In this document: piece by piece, positions 34,762-44,900 of the stretch
Layout of the letters: the number at the start of each line of letters is the position of its first letter
Position numbering within the stretch: the first letter of the stretch is position 1
NCBI RefSeq assembly: GCF_003807585.1
Contig: NZ_RMBX01000003.1
Location: 310,001-374,000, forward strand
Length of the DNA: 64,000 nt
Origin: Chitinophaga barathri
Lineage (GTDB): Bacteria; Bacteroidota; Bacteroidia; Chitinophagales; Chitinophagaceae
Reading direction: 5' to 3'
The notes under the pieces: model-generated
The model's database searches: none
What the model was told of the DNA's origin: nothing
Seen by the model: only the letters and a program-made list of their open reading frames with translations
Position numbers and translations under genes: made by a program

Positions 34762-36073
34762 CCTTGAAATCCAGATAATAGTCGCTTAATACAGGTACAG
34801 CACCCAATTTCCCTGATTTATACGCGTTAAATACAGATGTGGTATCGCGCACAACGGAAGAATCAAAATCACTTAGTGAAAAGAGATCGGTACTACCATC
34901 TTCTTTTTGCTCTGTAAACCAGATGGCATCATTCCGTAAAATATCCTTTTCCATGAGCAACTCCCGGTAGTGAGTGGTAGCAATTAATTGAGACTTTTTT
35001 GCATTTACCAAAAAGAGCAGGAGAAAATGTTTCACCAGATCAGGGTGTAGAGAGGATTCTAACTCATCTATAGGAAAAACGGATCCGTGACCAATCATTA
35101 TATCCAGTATCCCGCTAAATTGATAATACCGTTGGGTTCCATCTGATACCTCATCATATGGCAACATATAGGTGGAAATCTGATCTCCGCTTTTTATCGA
35201 ATGCTGGAAATACAACTCATTTTTTTCCAGCTTGTCCATATCTATATCGCCCTCTATACCTGACTTTTGTACCTGCCGCATGAACATCTTTACTAATTCC
35301 TTCATTTCCTCATTGACATGAAGTTCCTTTTTCTTAACTATAAGATCGCTGATCTTAAAATCTGCTTTTTTCAGGAATTGCAAGATGTGATGTTTATTAA
35401 TCTTCTTTTTCCCCAGTTGAGGTGTTATAAATTTGCTTAGATCTAATTCCGGAGTTATGGTGGTAGCTAAAACTTTTTCAAACCAGTCCGTAACATTTTT
35501 CAACTCCGTCGAATCGATATTAGTTTTTAGGAACCCACTTAAAACTGTCGTGTTCCACAACGTATTTGCCTCAAGGGCATCCACCGCCGTCTTTTTCACC
35601 TTGATCTTTCCACCAAATTTGATACTGGAAAGCTGCTTTTCCCTATCCGTTGTTCTTTCGTACACTAAAGCCTTATTTGGTTCGTAAAACTCCAACTTTT
35701 CGTATAGTATCGCCTCCCTGGTAAAATTGACCAGGTAATTGTATTTCACCCCACCATGAACAAAACTTATTTCGAAGCCAGATTCTTCGTTTGGCGTCTT
35801 TTCATCAAATAAAAAAGGACTAAAATCCAATTGCGTATTCTTTTGCTGCAAAGGACGCTTTACCAACATCATAAGAAAATCCAGGCCTTTAAGAATGGTG
35901 CTTTTACCTGAGCCATTGGGGCCGTATATAAGTCCCAGCTTCAAGAGTTTCAGACCAGGAACGGGCTCTATGATGTAATAGTCCTCCAGCGCACCAGAAT
36001 TTTCAGGCTCAAACGAGAGCGTGATCTTATCCTTGATGCTGCGGAAATTCTTAATGGAAAAGTTAATTATCAT
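34745..36073 (-). CDS. rloA: RloA-type AAA15 ATPase (AbiLi type)
   Basis: A 442-residue ABC-like ATPase of the AAA15/AAA21 class. It opens with MIINFSIKNFRSIKDKITLS, the usual start of these proteins, and has a clear Walker A (GPNGSGKST, residues 51-59). A Walker B-like segment, VFPIDELESSLHPDL, lies near residue 335, followed by the conserved QLIATTHYRELL. Between them is a long helical insert (about 200-290), as in SMC-like and OLD-type ATPases. It is the first gene of the rloA-rloB pair and overlaps rloB by 17 bases. The start has an AT-rich leader, and the repeat array lies about 130 bases upstream. Confidence 0.9.
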   Translation of the reverse strand: MIINFSIKNFRSIKDKITLSFEPENSGALEDYYIIEPVPGLKLLKLGLIYGPNGSGKSTILKGLDFLMMLVKRPLQQKNTQLDFSPFLFDEKTPNEESGFEISFVHGGVKYNYLVNFTREAILYEKLEFYEPNKALVYERTTDREKQLSSIKFGGKIKVKKTAVDALEANTLWNTTVLSGFLKTNIDSTELKNVTDWFEKVLATTITPELDLSKFITPQLGKKKINKHHILQFLKKADFKISDLIVKKKELHVNEEMKELVKMFMRQVQKSGIEGDIDMDKLEKNELYFQHSIKSGDQISTYMLPYDEVSDGTQRYYQFSGILDIMIGHGSVFPIDELESSLHPDLVKHFLLLFLVNAKKSQLIATTHYRELLMEKDILRNDAIWFTEQKEDGSTDLFSLSDFDSSVVRDTTSVFNAYKSGKLGAVPVLSDYYLDFKDEKQQ

Positions 36074-36201
36074 TTGTTTTTACTACTAAATTTGTAAGCC
36101 TTTTACAAATATACAGACAAAATACAGAAATATAGTATTTTCTTCCTTCCTCCAATCTGAACGAGTAACCAAACCACGGGATTACATATTAAAAAATAAG
36201 C

Positions 36202-36537
36202 GATGGAATAGGAGTTGAGCATCTAATTTTCTCCCTCCACCCACCTTTTCGCGCCTTAAAACATCTAATTTCTCCCTCAGAAGTACCTTTTTGTACTTCA
36301 AAGCATCGAATTTGTACTTCTGAAGTACCTTTTTGTTGTAAAAAGTATCGACTTTGTACTTCTGAAGTACCTTTTTGTACTTCAGAACATCGAACTTGTA
36401 CTTCCGAGGTACCTTTTTGTTATAAAAAGTATCGACTTTGTACTTCTGAAGTACCTTTTTGTACTGCTGAACATCGAGCTTGTACTTCAGAAGTACCTTT
36501 TTGAATCGGAAAACATCAAACTCAATTTTTCAGACTG
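36202..36537. repeat. Array of about eight 42-bp tandem repeats
   Basis: Five good units start at 36286, 36328, 36370, 36412 and 36454, each exactly 42 bp. Decayed units in the same register precede (36202 and 36244) and follow (36496). The core is the palindrome GTACTTCTGAAGTAC followed by CTTTTTGT. Units 2 and 4 are near-identical and differ from units 1, 3 and 5, giving an 84-bp higher order. Units 1, 3 and 5 split into two similar 21-bp halves around GAAGTACAA (minus strand). No spacers of equal length separate unrelated sequence, so it is not a CRISPR. It occupies most of the 36074-36664 gap between rloA and the next gene; the flanks are AT-rich with no other feature seen. Confidence 0.88.
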
Positions 36538-36664
36538 ATTGTAAATGTCCCGAAACGTCTACCCAGCAGTCCCAAGTAATGCATTTGACTAATGCGAAAC
36601 AAAAAACCTGGCCAGAAAATACATCTCTATGATTCTCCGCCAGGTTTTCCTACTGCAGTCTGGA

Positions 36665-37141
36665 TTAAACCGTAGTAGATACTGCAGCTTTCCGTACGCG
36701 TCCCGGAAAACGCTTCCGGAGATCCTCATAAATCTCCTTAGCCGCCGGAACGTTGTTCTTGGCCGCGTGCCGAACAGAATTGTAATACCCCAGCGCTGCA
36801 ATGTATGCATCACTACCACTCAACATGGACGTATCATCCAGGTTGCTGGTGAGCTGCTCCGAACTTCGCAGCAGTGTAGTAAGTGTTTCGGCCGCCTTTA
36901 CATCTACCTCCATTCCAGTAACGTCCATGTAAGGAGGTGCAAACGATGGATTACTTTTACTGTACTCCAGTACTTTCGAGACGAAAGGAATCGTTTTGTC
37001 TCCCATTTTGGCGGTTGTTTTGCGCTGCTCATTTGTCAGCGCCACAAGAAATGGAGCAAGCATCTGCCTTGCCTCCGTCAGCTTTTGTTCAACCTGCTGT
37101 GCTATCTCAGCAGGAATTTCAAGTGCAATCAAATTTTTCAT
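36665..37141 (-). CDS. Small helical protein of unknown function
   Basis: A 158-residue protein from the ATG at 37141; an in-frame ATG at 37156 would add five residues. It is predicted soluble and mostly helical: IPAEIAQQVEQKLTEARQML, then ALTNEQRKTTAKMGDKTIPF, LSGSDAYIAALGYYNSVRHA and AAKEIYEDLRKRFPGR. There is no signal peptide or enzyme motif. Similar short proteins seem familiar from Bacteroidota genomes, but no role is known to me. It lies between the repeat array and the Crp/Fnr gene and could be cotranscribed with the latter, which ends 43 bases upstream. Confidence 0.75.
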   Translation of the reverse strand: MKNLIALEIPAEIAQQVEQKLTEARQMLAPFLVALTNEQRKTTAKMGDKTIPFVSKVLEYSKSNPSFAPPYMDVTGMEVDVKAAETLTTLLRSSEQLTSNLDDTSMLSGSDAYIAALGYYNSVRHAAKNNVPAAKEIYEDLRKRFPGRVRKAAVSTTV

Positions 37142-37198
37142 AAGACGAATTTCCACAAAATTATTGCCGCGCTTTCACTATGACAGTGACATTTGCAA

Positions 37199-37798
37199 CT
37201 ATTTTCCGCGGGCGCTTTTTTTCTTTTCACGGCACAGGGTCGCTTTGTCCATACCGAGATATGATGCCAGGTCTTCATTTCGGGCATGTTGAAAAAGTAG
37301 CGGGTATTGCTGCATTAGAAGGTTGTATCGTTCTTTGGCGGAGTAATTCACCCATCTGTTTCTTTCCATCGACCGGATGTAATATTCCTCCGTCAGCCTG
37401 CGGCCGATCACATTAAATTCCAGGTGCTCCTTATATATCTGCTGCAATGCATCATTGTCCATGCAGATAAAAACCGTATCAATCAACGCTACCAGTTTTT
37501 CATCACTGGCCTTCTGCCTGAAGAAACTCGCCACCGAAATAATGATATCGCCAGCTCCCATAAACCAGCTGACCTTTTCTCTTCCATTGTGAATAAAACG
37601 GGAGATCACCAGGCCCTGCACCGCGAAGTAACACGCTTTGCATGTTTTGTCGTAATCCAGTATAACACTGCCTTTCGGGAAATACAGGAGCTTGCAGTGC
37701 TCCCTTATCTTTTGTTGTAGTTCAGGAGAAAGTTCAGGATAAATTTTCTTCAGTTCGCTGAACATCTTTTCATAACAGGTCTCTACATTAATTTCCAT
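37199..37798 (-). CDS. Crp/Fnr-family transcriptional regulator
   Basis: A 199-residue regulator. Residues about 20-120 form the cyclic-nucleotide-binding-like barrel (LYFPKGSVILDYDKTCKACY, VQGLVISRFIHNGREKVSWF, AGDIIISVASFF). The C-terminal helix-turn-helix is NEDLASYLGMDKATLCREKK. The barrel lacks a convincing cAMP pocket arginine-serine pair, as in many Bacteroidota homologues that act without cAMP. The protein ends in a basic tail. It is divergent from nothing nearby; the 250-base gap upstream holds the metY terminator. Confidence 0.88.
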   Translation of the reverse strand: MEINVETCYEKMFSELKKIYPELSPELQQKIREHCKLLYFPKGSVILDYDKTCKACYFAVQGLVISRFIHNGREKVSWFMGAGDIIISVASFFRQKASDEKLVALIDTVFICMDNDALQQIYKEHLEFNVIGRRLTEEYYIRSMERNRWVNYSAKERYNLLMQQYPLLFQHARNEDLASYLGMDKATLCREKKKSARGK

Positions 37799-37906
37799 TG
37801 GCTAACAAGTTTGAGGTTGAGAATTAACAAAAACAATGTTGTTTATGTATAAAGACATCGTTCTCCTCAAATAGGGTTAAGCGCGCTGTAAATTTTTATC
37901 AATAAA

Positions 37907-37933
37907 AAAGAACCGGGGAATGCCCGGTTCTTT
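37907..37933 (-). terminator. Terminator after metY
   Basis: AAAGAACCGGG (37907-37917) and CCCGGTTCTTT (37923-37933) form a perfect 11-bp stem with a five-base loop. On the minus strand it follows metY and ends in TTTTTTA. The rest of the 37799-38047 gap shows nothing further. Confidence 0.85.
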
Positions 37934-38047
37934 CAATAATTAAATGTAAGAGGAAATTACAGCCAGATTATATTAACTGGTTTGGAGGATGCGGTCACGC
38001 ATGTTGTCCTCACTAAAATATGGTAGTGTGTTCAAATAACACATGTG

Positions 38048-39379
<1,332 letters not shown>

Positions 39380-39436
39380 CTACAAATTAACTAGACTTAT
39401 TGTGAATTCAAAATAAATTCATGAGTGGGAAATAAA

Positions 39437-39493
39437 ATAGAACCGGGAACATTCAAAGCCGATGAAGCTTGTAAAACGAATGCCCGGTTCTAT
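39437..39493. terminator. Compound hairpin between metY and the PL14-like gene
   Basis: Outer stem ATAGAACCGGG (39437-39447) with CCCGGTTCTAT (39483-39493). The 35-base interior can pair again through CATTC/GAATG and AAGC/GCTT. It lies 60 bases past the PL14-like stop on the minus strand and probably terminates that operon. The right half repeats a 14-base segment of the metY terminator. Confidence 0.6.
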
Positions 39494-39555
39494 GAATTTG
39501 CGAAAAAGCGGTGGGAGAAGTTCCGGCTGGATGATTTCATCCAGTTTGAGGACTT

Positions 39556-40434
39556 TTAGTTGATCTTGGTCACTACCAGGTCGTCATAATATACATACCC
39601 TACGGTGGGGCTCATCCAGTAGCTCTGGCTTCCGCCACGGAAGGTATGGAAGCTCACGTTGCGGATCAGGCGTTTGGCATCGTTCGTGGTCCAGCGCATC
39701 GCCCTGTCCAGCACGGTAGTGCCGTTGATGATCATCCTTGCGCGGCCGTTGGTACTGGAGCCGGTGTTGCTCTTTGCGTACAGGGTCACGCTGTAGGTCT
39801 GGCCTTTTACGAGGCTGCCGGAGGAAGGATAACTTACGCCGAAATTGTCCCCGTACTGGCCCGCCTGGTCGCGGTGATATACGTAGGGATGGAAATAGAT
39901 CCTGCCGTTGTTGTTATACCACATCAGCCTGAAGCTGCCCCCGTTGCCATCCCAGGCGGGGTCTCCGCCCGCATTGCCATCGCCGATGAACAGCCCGAAG
40001 CCCAGTTTGCCGCCCCTGCTCCAGTCGAAAGCGCTGTGGAAGCGGATGGTGAAACTTACCTGGTATTCGGAGCCGTCGCTCACGTCGATGTTCGACACCA
40101 CGCCGCCCGCGCCCGAAAGAGCGTTCGGCTCAAGCGTGATGCGCAGGTTGCCATTGGAGATCATGGAACGGCCGGCATTCCAGCCGCTGATATTCCCGAA
40201 GTCTGCCGCCGCCTGCGATTGTGTGTACTGGGAGCCATTTGCATAGCTGTTCCAGTTTTCCGAAAAAGAGGCGTTGATCGCCATTATCCCCACGTCTGTG
40301 GCGGATGTTTCGTTGTCCAGTGATACGGGTTGATCCTGTTCCTCTACGGTGGGTTTGGAACATGAAGTAATGAAAAGCGCGAACGCAAGGATTGCTGCGC
40401 CCGAAGCGTGGAAGTGGAATTTCATTTTTCTCAT
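39556..40434 (-). CDS. Polysaccharide lyase family 14-like lipoprotein
   Basis: A 292-residue exported lipoprotein (signal peptide ending LFITSC). The mature part, from about residue 58, reads as a jelly-roll domain like polysaccharide lyase family 14: YQVSFTIRFHSAFDWSRGGK, then LGFGLFIGDG, SFRLMWYNNNGRIYFHPYVY, GQTYSVTLYAK, ARMIINGTTVL and GYVYYDDLVVTKI. PL14 enzymes cut alginate or glucuronan, but related proteins may only bind sugars, so activity is inference. It follows the GH16 gene by 45 bases on the same strand and was probably cotranscribed with it, giving a surface pair acting on beta-glucan or uronate polymers. Confidence 0.75.
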   Translation of the reverse strand: MRKMKFHFHASGAAILAFALFITSCSKPTVEEQDQPVSLDNETSATDVGIMAINASFSENWNSYANGSQYTQSQAAADFGNISGWNAGRSMISNGNLRITLEPNALSGAGGVVSNIDVSDGSEYQVSFTIRFHSAFDWSRGGKLGFGLFIGDGNAGGDPAWDGNGGSFRLMWYNNNGRIYFHPYVYHRDQAGQYGDNFGVSYPSSGSLVKGQTYSVTLYAKSNTGSSTNGRARMIINGTTVLDRAMRWTTNDAKRLIRNVSFHTFRGGSQSYWMSPTVGYVYYDDLVVTKIN

Positions 40435-40479
40435 TTTTGTACTTAACGTGAATAATAGACAGATATGCCCAAAGGGGGC

Positions 40480-41700
40480 TTAATAGGTGAACTTCTCCCA
40501 TCCGCCTATGGCCGCACGGTTGCAGGTCATCGCCTGTGTACCGTTTTCGCTGGATATGTAAGAACCATTGTTGCCTCGTAATGAAAAGGTGCCGTCGCTG
40601 TTGGACACCCAGTCGAATTTCTCCCAGTCACCGATCGTCGTACGGCTGCAGGTGATGGGCTGCGTACCGTTTTCGGAAGACACGTATTTGCTCATGCTCC
40701 GCAACGCTACTTTGCCGCCGCCGGCGTCTACTACCGTGAATTGTTCCCATGCCTGTACCGTCGGCCTGTTGCAACGCATGGCCTGCGTACCGTTTTCGCC
40801 GCTGGCGTACTGGTTGTTGCTGCCCCTCAGCGATATCACGGAGCCGATGGGCGCGCCACCGGGGGTGTTCACGATATCATACACACGCACGTAGTCCACC
40901 AGCATAGTAGCGGGCAGTGCATTGTCGTTGATCACCTGGCCAGGGAGATTGCCGCCTACCGCCAGGTTGAGGAGGATAAAAAAGTTGTTGTGAAATTCCT
41001 CCGTGCCGTTGATGTTGTTCTGAATGTTCGCGGAGTGGAACTGTACACCGTCCACGTACCAGCGGATACCGGCAGGGTCCCATTCAATGGCGTACACGTG
41101 GAAATTGGTGGGCGAAGTGGTGGTGTTGCCGCCATAGTAGCTGTAGGAAGTGTTCCACCAATGGATGGTACCCAGCACGCTGCTGCCGGTGTTCACATGT
41201 TCCATGATGTCTATTTCCCCGCAGCGCGGCCAGCCTACGCCCGGTGTGCCGATGTTTGTGCCCAGCATCCAGAAGGCGGGCCAGAGGCCTTGCACGGCCG
41301 GCAGTTTGATGTTTGCTTCAATGCGGCCGTAACGTTTGGAAAACTTGCCGTTCGTGTTGATACGGCCGGAAGTGTAGGGTTTACCCCCCACGCTTTGTTT
41401 ACGCGCGGTGATCACCAGGTTGCCGCCGGTCACGGCTACGTTCGCCGTCTGGTAAAATTGCTGTTCGTTGTTTACGCCCAGGTCGCCGTTTTCATAGCTC
41501 CATTTGGACATATCGAGGCCGGAGCCGTTAAATTCGTCCTGCCATACCATCTGGAGCGCCAGCGCCTGAACGGCTGACTTTTTATCCTCCAGGGGTACTT
41601 TTTCTGAGGGGGCTTCCATGTTTTTCGTGCAGGAGGCCGTAAAGAAAAGGAAAGTTACCAGCACAGCAGATGCCGGTAGAAAAAAGGATTGCAGTTTCAT
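40480..41700 (-). CDS. GH16 beta-glucanase lipoprotein with fascin-like C-terminal domain
   Basis: A 406-residue surface lipoprotein (signal peptide ending FFTASC). Residues about 50-275 form the GH16 jelly roll: VWQDEFNGSGLDMSKW, RYGRIEANIKLPAVQGLWPA with FWML, and the catalytic motif GEIDIMEHV near residue 162 with nucleophile and acid/base glutamates. Residues about 285-406 hold three fascin-like beta-trefoil repeats, each with a SSENGTQ-like turn (ASGENGTQAMRC, SSENGTQPITC, SSENGTQAMTC), which probably bind glycan. Laminarin or lichenan is the likely substrate. It is the first gene of the minus-strand pair and diverges from the regulator across about 245 bases. Confidence 0.93.
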   Translation of the reverse strand: MKLQSFFLPASAVLVTFLFFTASCTKNMEAPSEKVPLEDKKSAVQALALQMVWQDEFNGSGLDMSKWSYENGDLGVNNEQQFYQTANVAVTGGNLVITARKQSVGGKPYTSGRINTNGKFSKRYGRIEANIKLPAVQGLWPAFWMLGTNIGTPGVGWPRCGEIDIMEHVNTGSSVLGTIHWWNTSYSYYGGNTTTSPTNFHVYAIEWDPAGIRWYVDGVQFHSANIQNNINGTEEFHNNFFILLNLAVGGNLPGQVINDNALPATMLVDYVRVYDIVNTPGGAPIGSVISLRGSNNQYASGENGTQAMRCNRPTVQAWEQFTVVDAGGGKVALRSMSKYVSSENGTQPITCSRTTIGDWEKFDWVSNSDGTFSLRGNNGSYISSENGTQAMTCNRAAIGGWEKFTY

Positions 41701-41946
41701 AGTTTTTCTGTTAACGTGTGAATAATTCCGGGTTTAACTAAAGTGCTCTCTTCCGTTTGGATGGGTTTGCGGAAGTGTTTTCTGTAACGTGGCTATCAGG
41801 GTCAAATATCTTTAATTAATAGGAGGATGTATTTCGGAGCGGTACGTCAATTCTACTACAGATTTTACTAATTCACTGAAAATCAATTGTAGCCAAATAC
41901 GCCTGCCCTACTTCACGGGGATTTATTATATTTTTATTCAAACGTT

Positions 41947-44900
41947 ATGAAAATGAGAAGCCTGTTGTTTGTGCTGCCCATCCTATGGGCGGCCGTTGCC
42001 CAAGCGCGCCAGCTGGTAGGCGCCCCCTCAGTTCTTCATTTCAGCAAACAGCAATACGCCGGCGGCGGCCAGACCTGGGACGCGGATATGGACCCGCAGG
42101 GTATCCTTTATTTTGCCAACAATGAAGGGTTGCTGACATTTAACGGCCATAGCTGGAAGATGCTGCCTGTGCCCAATCATACCCGCCTGCGGTCCGTAAA
42201 GGCGGGGGAGAACGGCCGGATCTACGCCGGGGCCCAGGATGACTTCGGGTATTATCTCGCCGATGCGGACGGCGTGCTGCGGTACACGTCGCTCAAACCC
42301 CTGATCCCCGCCGGGGAAAGGGAATTTGCGGACATCTGGAACATCGTGCCGTATGAAGGCACCGTATTTTTCCGAAGCAACAACAAGATATTCGCCTACC
42401 GGGAAGACCGGGTGCGGGTCTACCACGCCCCCGGCGAATGGCGCCTGCTTTGCCGTTCCGGCCAGGGACTTTATGCGCAGGATGCCCGGCAGGGCCTGCT
42501 GCAATTCACCGGCAATGGCTGGAAGCCCATAGGCCCGGCGGTGGCGGACAAACAATTACTGGTGACCGCCGTACTGGATCACCCGCAGGATACCCTGCTG
42601 CTCTTCACCTACAAACACGGCATTTTTAAGCTCCACGGCGGCCGGCTTTATCCATACCTCACGCCTGCGGCGGAAGCGCTGCAAAAGGCCCGTATACAGT
42701 GCGCCATGGAATGGGGGAACAGCCAGCTGCTCGTCGGCACCGCCGAAGCGGGGTGTTATATCCTGAACCGGCAAACGGGCGCCGTCATCCAGCAATTCGG
42801 TTTACAGGAAGGCCTGCAGCACAACAGCATCCGGAAAATTTTCCCGGACCCCGGCCAGAACATCTGGCTGGCGCTGGACAACGGGATAGATATGATCCGC
42901 TACAATACCGCCATCAAACAGATACACCCGGACAAACATCAATACCTCAGCACCTACGCCGCAAAAGTGTTTAACCGGCAGCTGTACATCGGCACCTCGG
43001 ACGGGCTTTATGTAACCCCGCTGGCCGGCAATGCGGGACCGGGGAAATCCGGCAATACCAACAGCAAATTATCTCCCGGGACAGGCGGGGCGGTCCATCC
43101 CGATCCCTCCGGCGGCCCGTTGCCATCCGGCAACAATGGACAAGACGGGGCTTTTAACCCGGCCGGCACCGATAATTACAATGATCTGAGCTTCCAGGAA
43201 AACCGCTTCCGCAAAGTAGAGCAGAGCGGCGGACAGGTATGGAGCCTGGCCATGACGGGTGGGCAATTGCTGATGGGGCATCACGAGGGCGCTTTCAGGA
43301 TCGGCGAAGCGGCGGCCGAGCCTTTGCTGAAAGGCACCGGCTGCTGGCTGTTCCTCCCGCAGGCCGCCCGTACCCTCATTGGCTGCTACAATGGCCTGCG
43401 CACCATGGGGCAGCAGGATGGCCGGTTTGATAAGGCCCGGCAGGTGAACGTATTGTTTGAATCCCTGCGTTTTCTCACGGCTGAGCAGGACAGTGTTATC
43501 TGGGCCTCACACCCTTACCGTGGGGTGTACCGCATCGTTACGGACAAAGACACTACCCTCCGTTTCACTCTCTTCACCAGCCGTCACGGCCTGCCTTCTG
43601 ATAACAACAACTTCGTATTCCGCATACGCGGACGGATGGTGGTGGCTACACAGGCGGGCATCTATGAATTTGACCCCGTCCGGCAAACGTTTGCGCCCTC
43701 ACCCTGGCTTTTTCCCGTGCTGGGCGCGGTGCCCATCCAGTTTCTGACAGAAGATACCGGCGGGAACATCTGGTTCGTGTCCAACAAAATGCCCGGCGTG
43801 GTGGACTTCCACCGGAAACAGGGCGACAAACCTTACCGCACCATGTATTTCCCTGAGTTAAAAGGCATGATCGTCACCGGTTTTGAAAACATTTATCCGT
43901 ACAATGATGAAAATATATTTGTAGGCGGCGAAAAAGGGATGTACCATATCAATTACCAAAAATACAGGCAACCCAAAAAAGAACCACGGGTAATGATCAG
44001 CCAGGTGAATGCGCGCGGGGAAAAAGACAGCCTGCTTTTCGGCGGCTTTCTTCCCGCCGGTAAGGCATCTTTCAAAACCCTCCCCGCAGCTTATGCCGGT
44101 TTCCATTTTGAATACGCCTCCCCCGCCTGCGGGCATGGCGGCAACATGGAGTTCAGCTACCGGCTGGAAGGTTTTGACCCCGCCTGGAGCGAATGGGCCG
44201 CGCGCACGGAAAAAGATTATACAAACCTCCCCCACGGCCGCTACACCTTCTCCGTAAAAGCCCGCGACCACCTCGGCAACGTCTCTTCCGCGGCTACTTA
44301 CGCCTTCCGCATCCTGCCGCCCTGGCATCTCACCCTGCTGGCCAAAGGCATTTACGCGGCGCTGGCGCTGGCTTTTATCTGGATTTGTTACCTGTTGCAA
44401 AAGCGGAAGTTTGCCACGGAACAATTACGGCACAAACGCGAGCAGGAGCAGTTGATCCTCCATCATGAATATGAAAAGGAACAGCGTGAAAAACAACTGA
44501 TCAGCCTGCAACACGACAAACTCGCCACCGACATACAATTTAAGAACAAAGAACTGGCCACCGCCACCATGCACCTGCTGCAACGCGGCAAGCTGCTGTT
44601 CAACATCCGTGAAGAGCTGCTGCTCGCCATCAAAAAAATAGAGCCTCTACCCTATTACCCTTTCAAAAAAGTATTGCGCCTGTTTGAAGAAGCGGAGCAG
44701 GACACGGAAGACTGGGAACAGTTTTCCCGCCACTTCGACGAGGTGCACAACAACTTCCTGTCCATCCTCAAAAAACATTACCCGGACCTGAGCACCACGG
44801 ATATGAAACTCTGCGCTTACCTGCGCATCAATCTTACCACGAAGGAGATCGCGCAGTCGCTGGGCATATCCGTAAGAGGCGTGGAGACCAGCAGGTACCG

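Noticed and set aside
34150..36073. The ATPase plus TOPRIM pair as a PARIS system
   Set aside because: PARIS uses a DUF4435-type TOPRIM protein. The small protein here has the RloB pattern (EGxTE-like start and PCLEFWFL), so AbiL is the better fit.
36202..36537. The tandem repeats as a CRISPR array
   Set aside because: The units follow one another directly with a constant 42-bp period and no unique spacers, and there are no cas genes.
41934..41947. A fourth LacI-type operator before the triple-tyrosine regulator
   Set aside because: TTCAAACGTTATGA matches the central CG but misses several fixed positions and overlaps the start codon, so it is likely chance.
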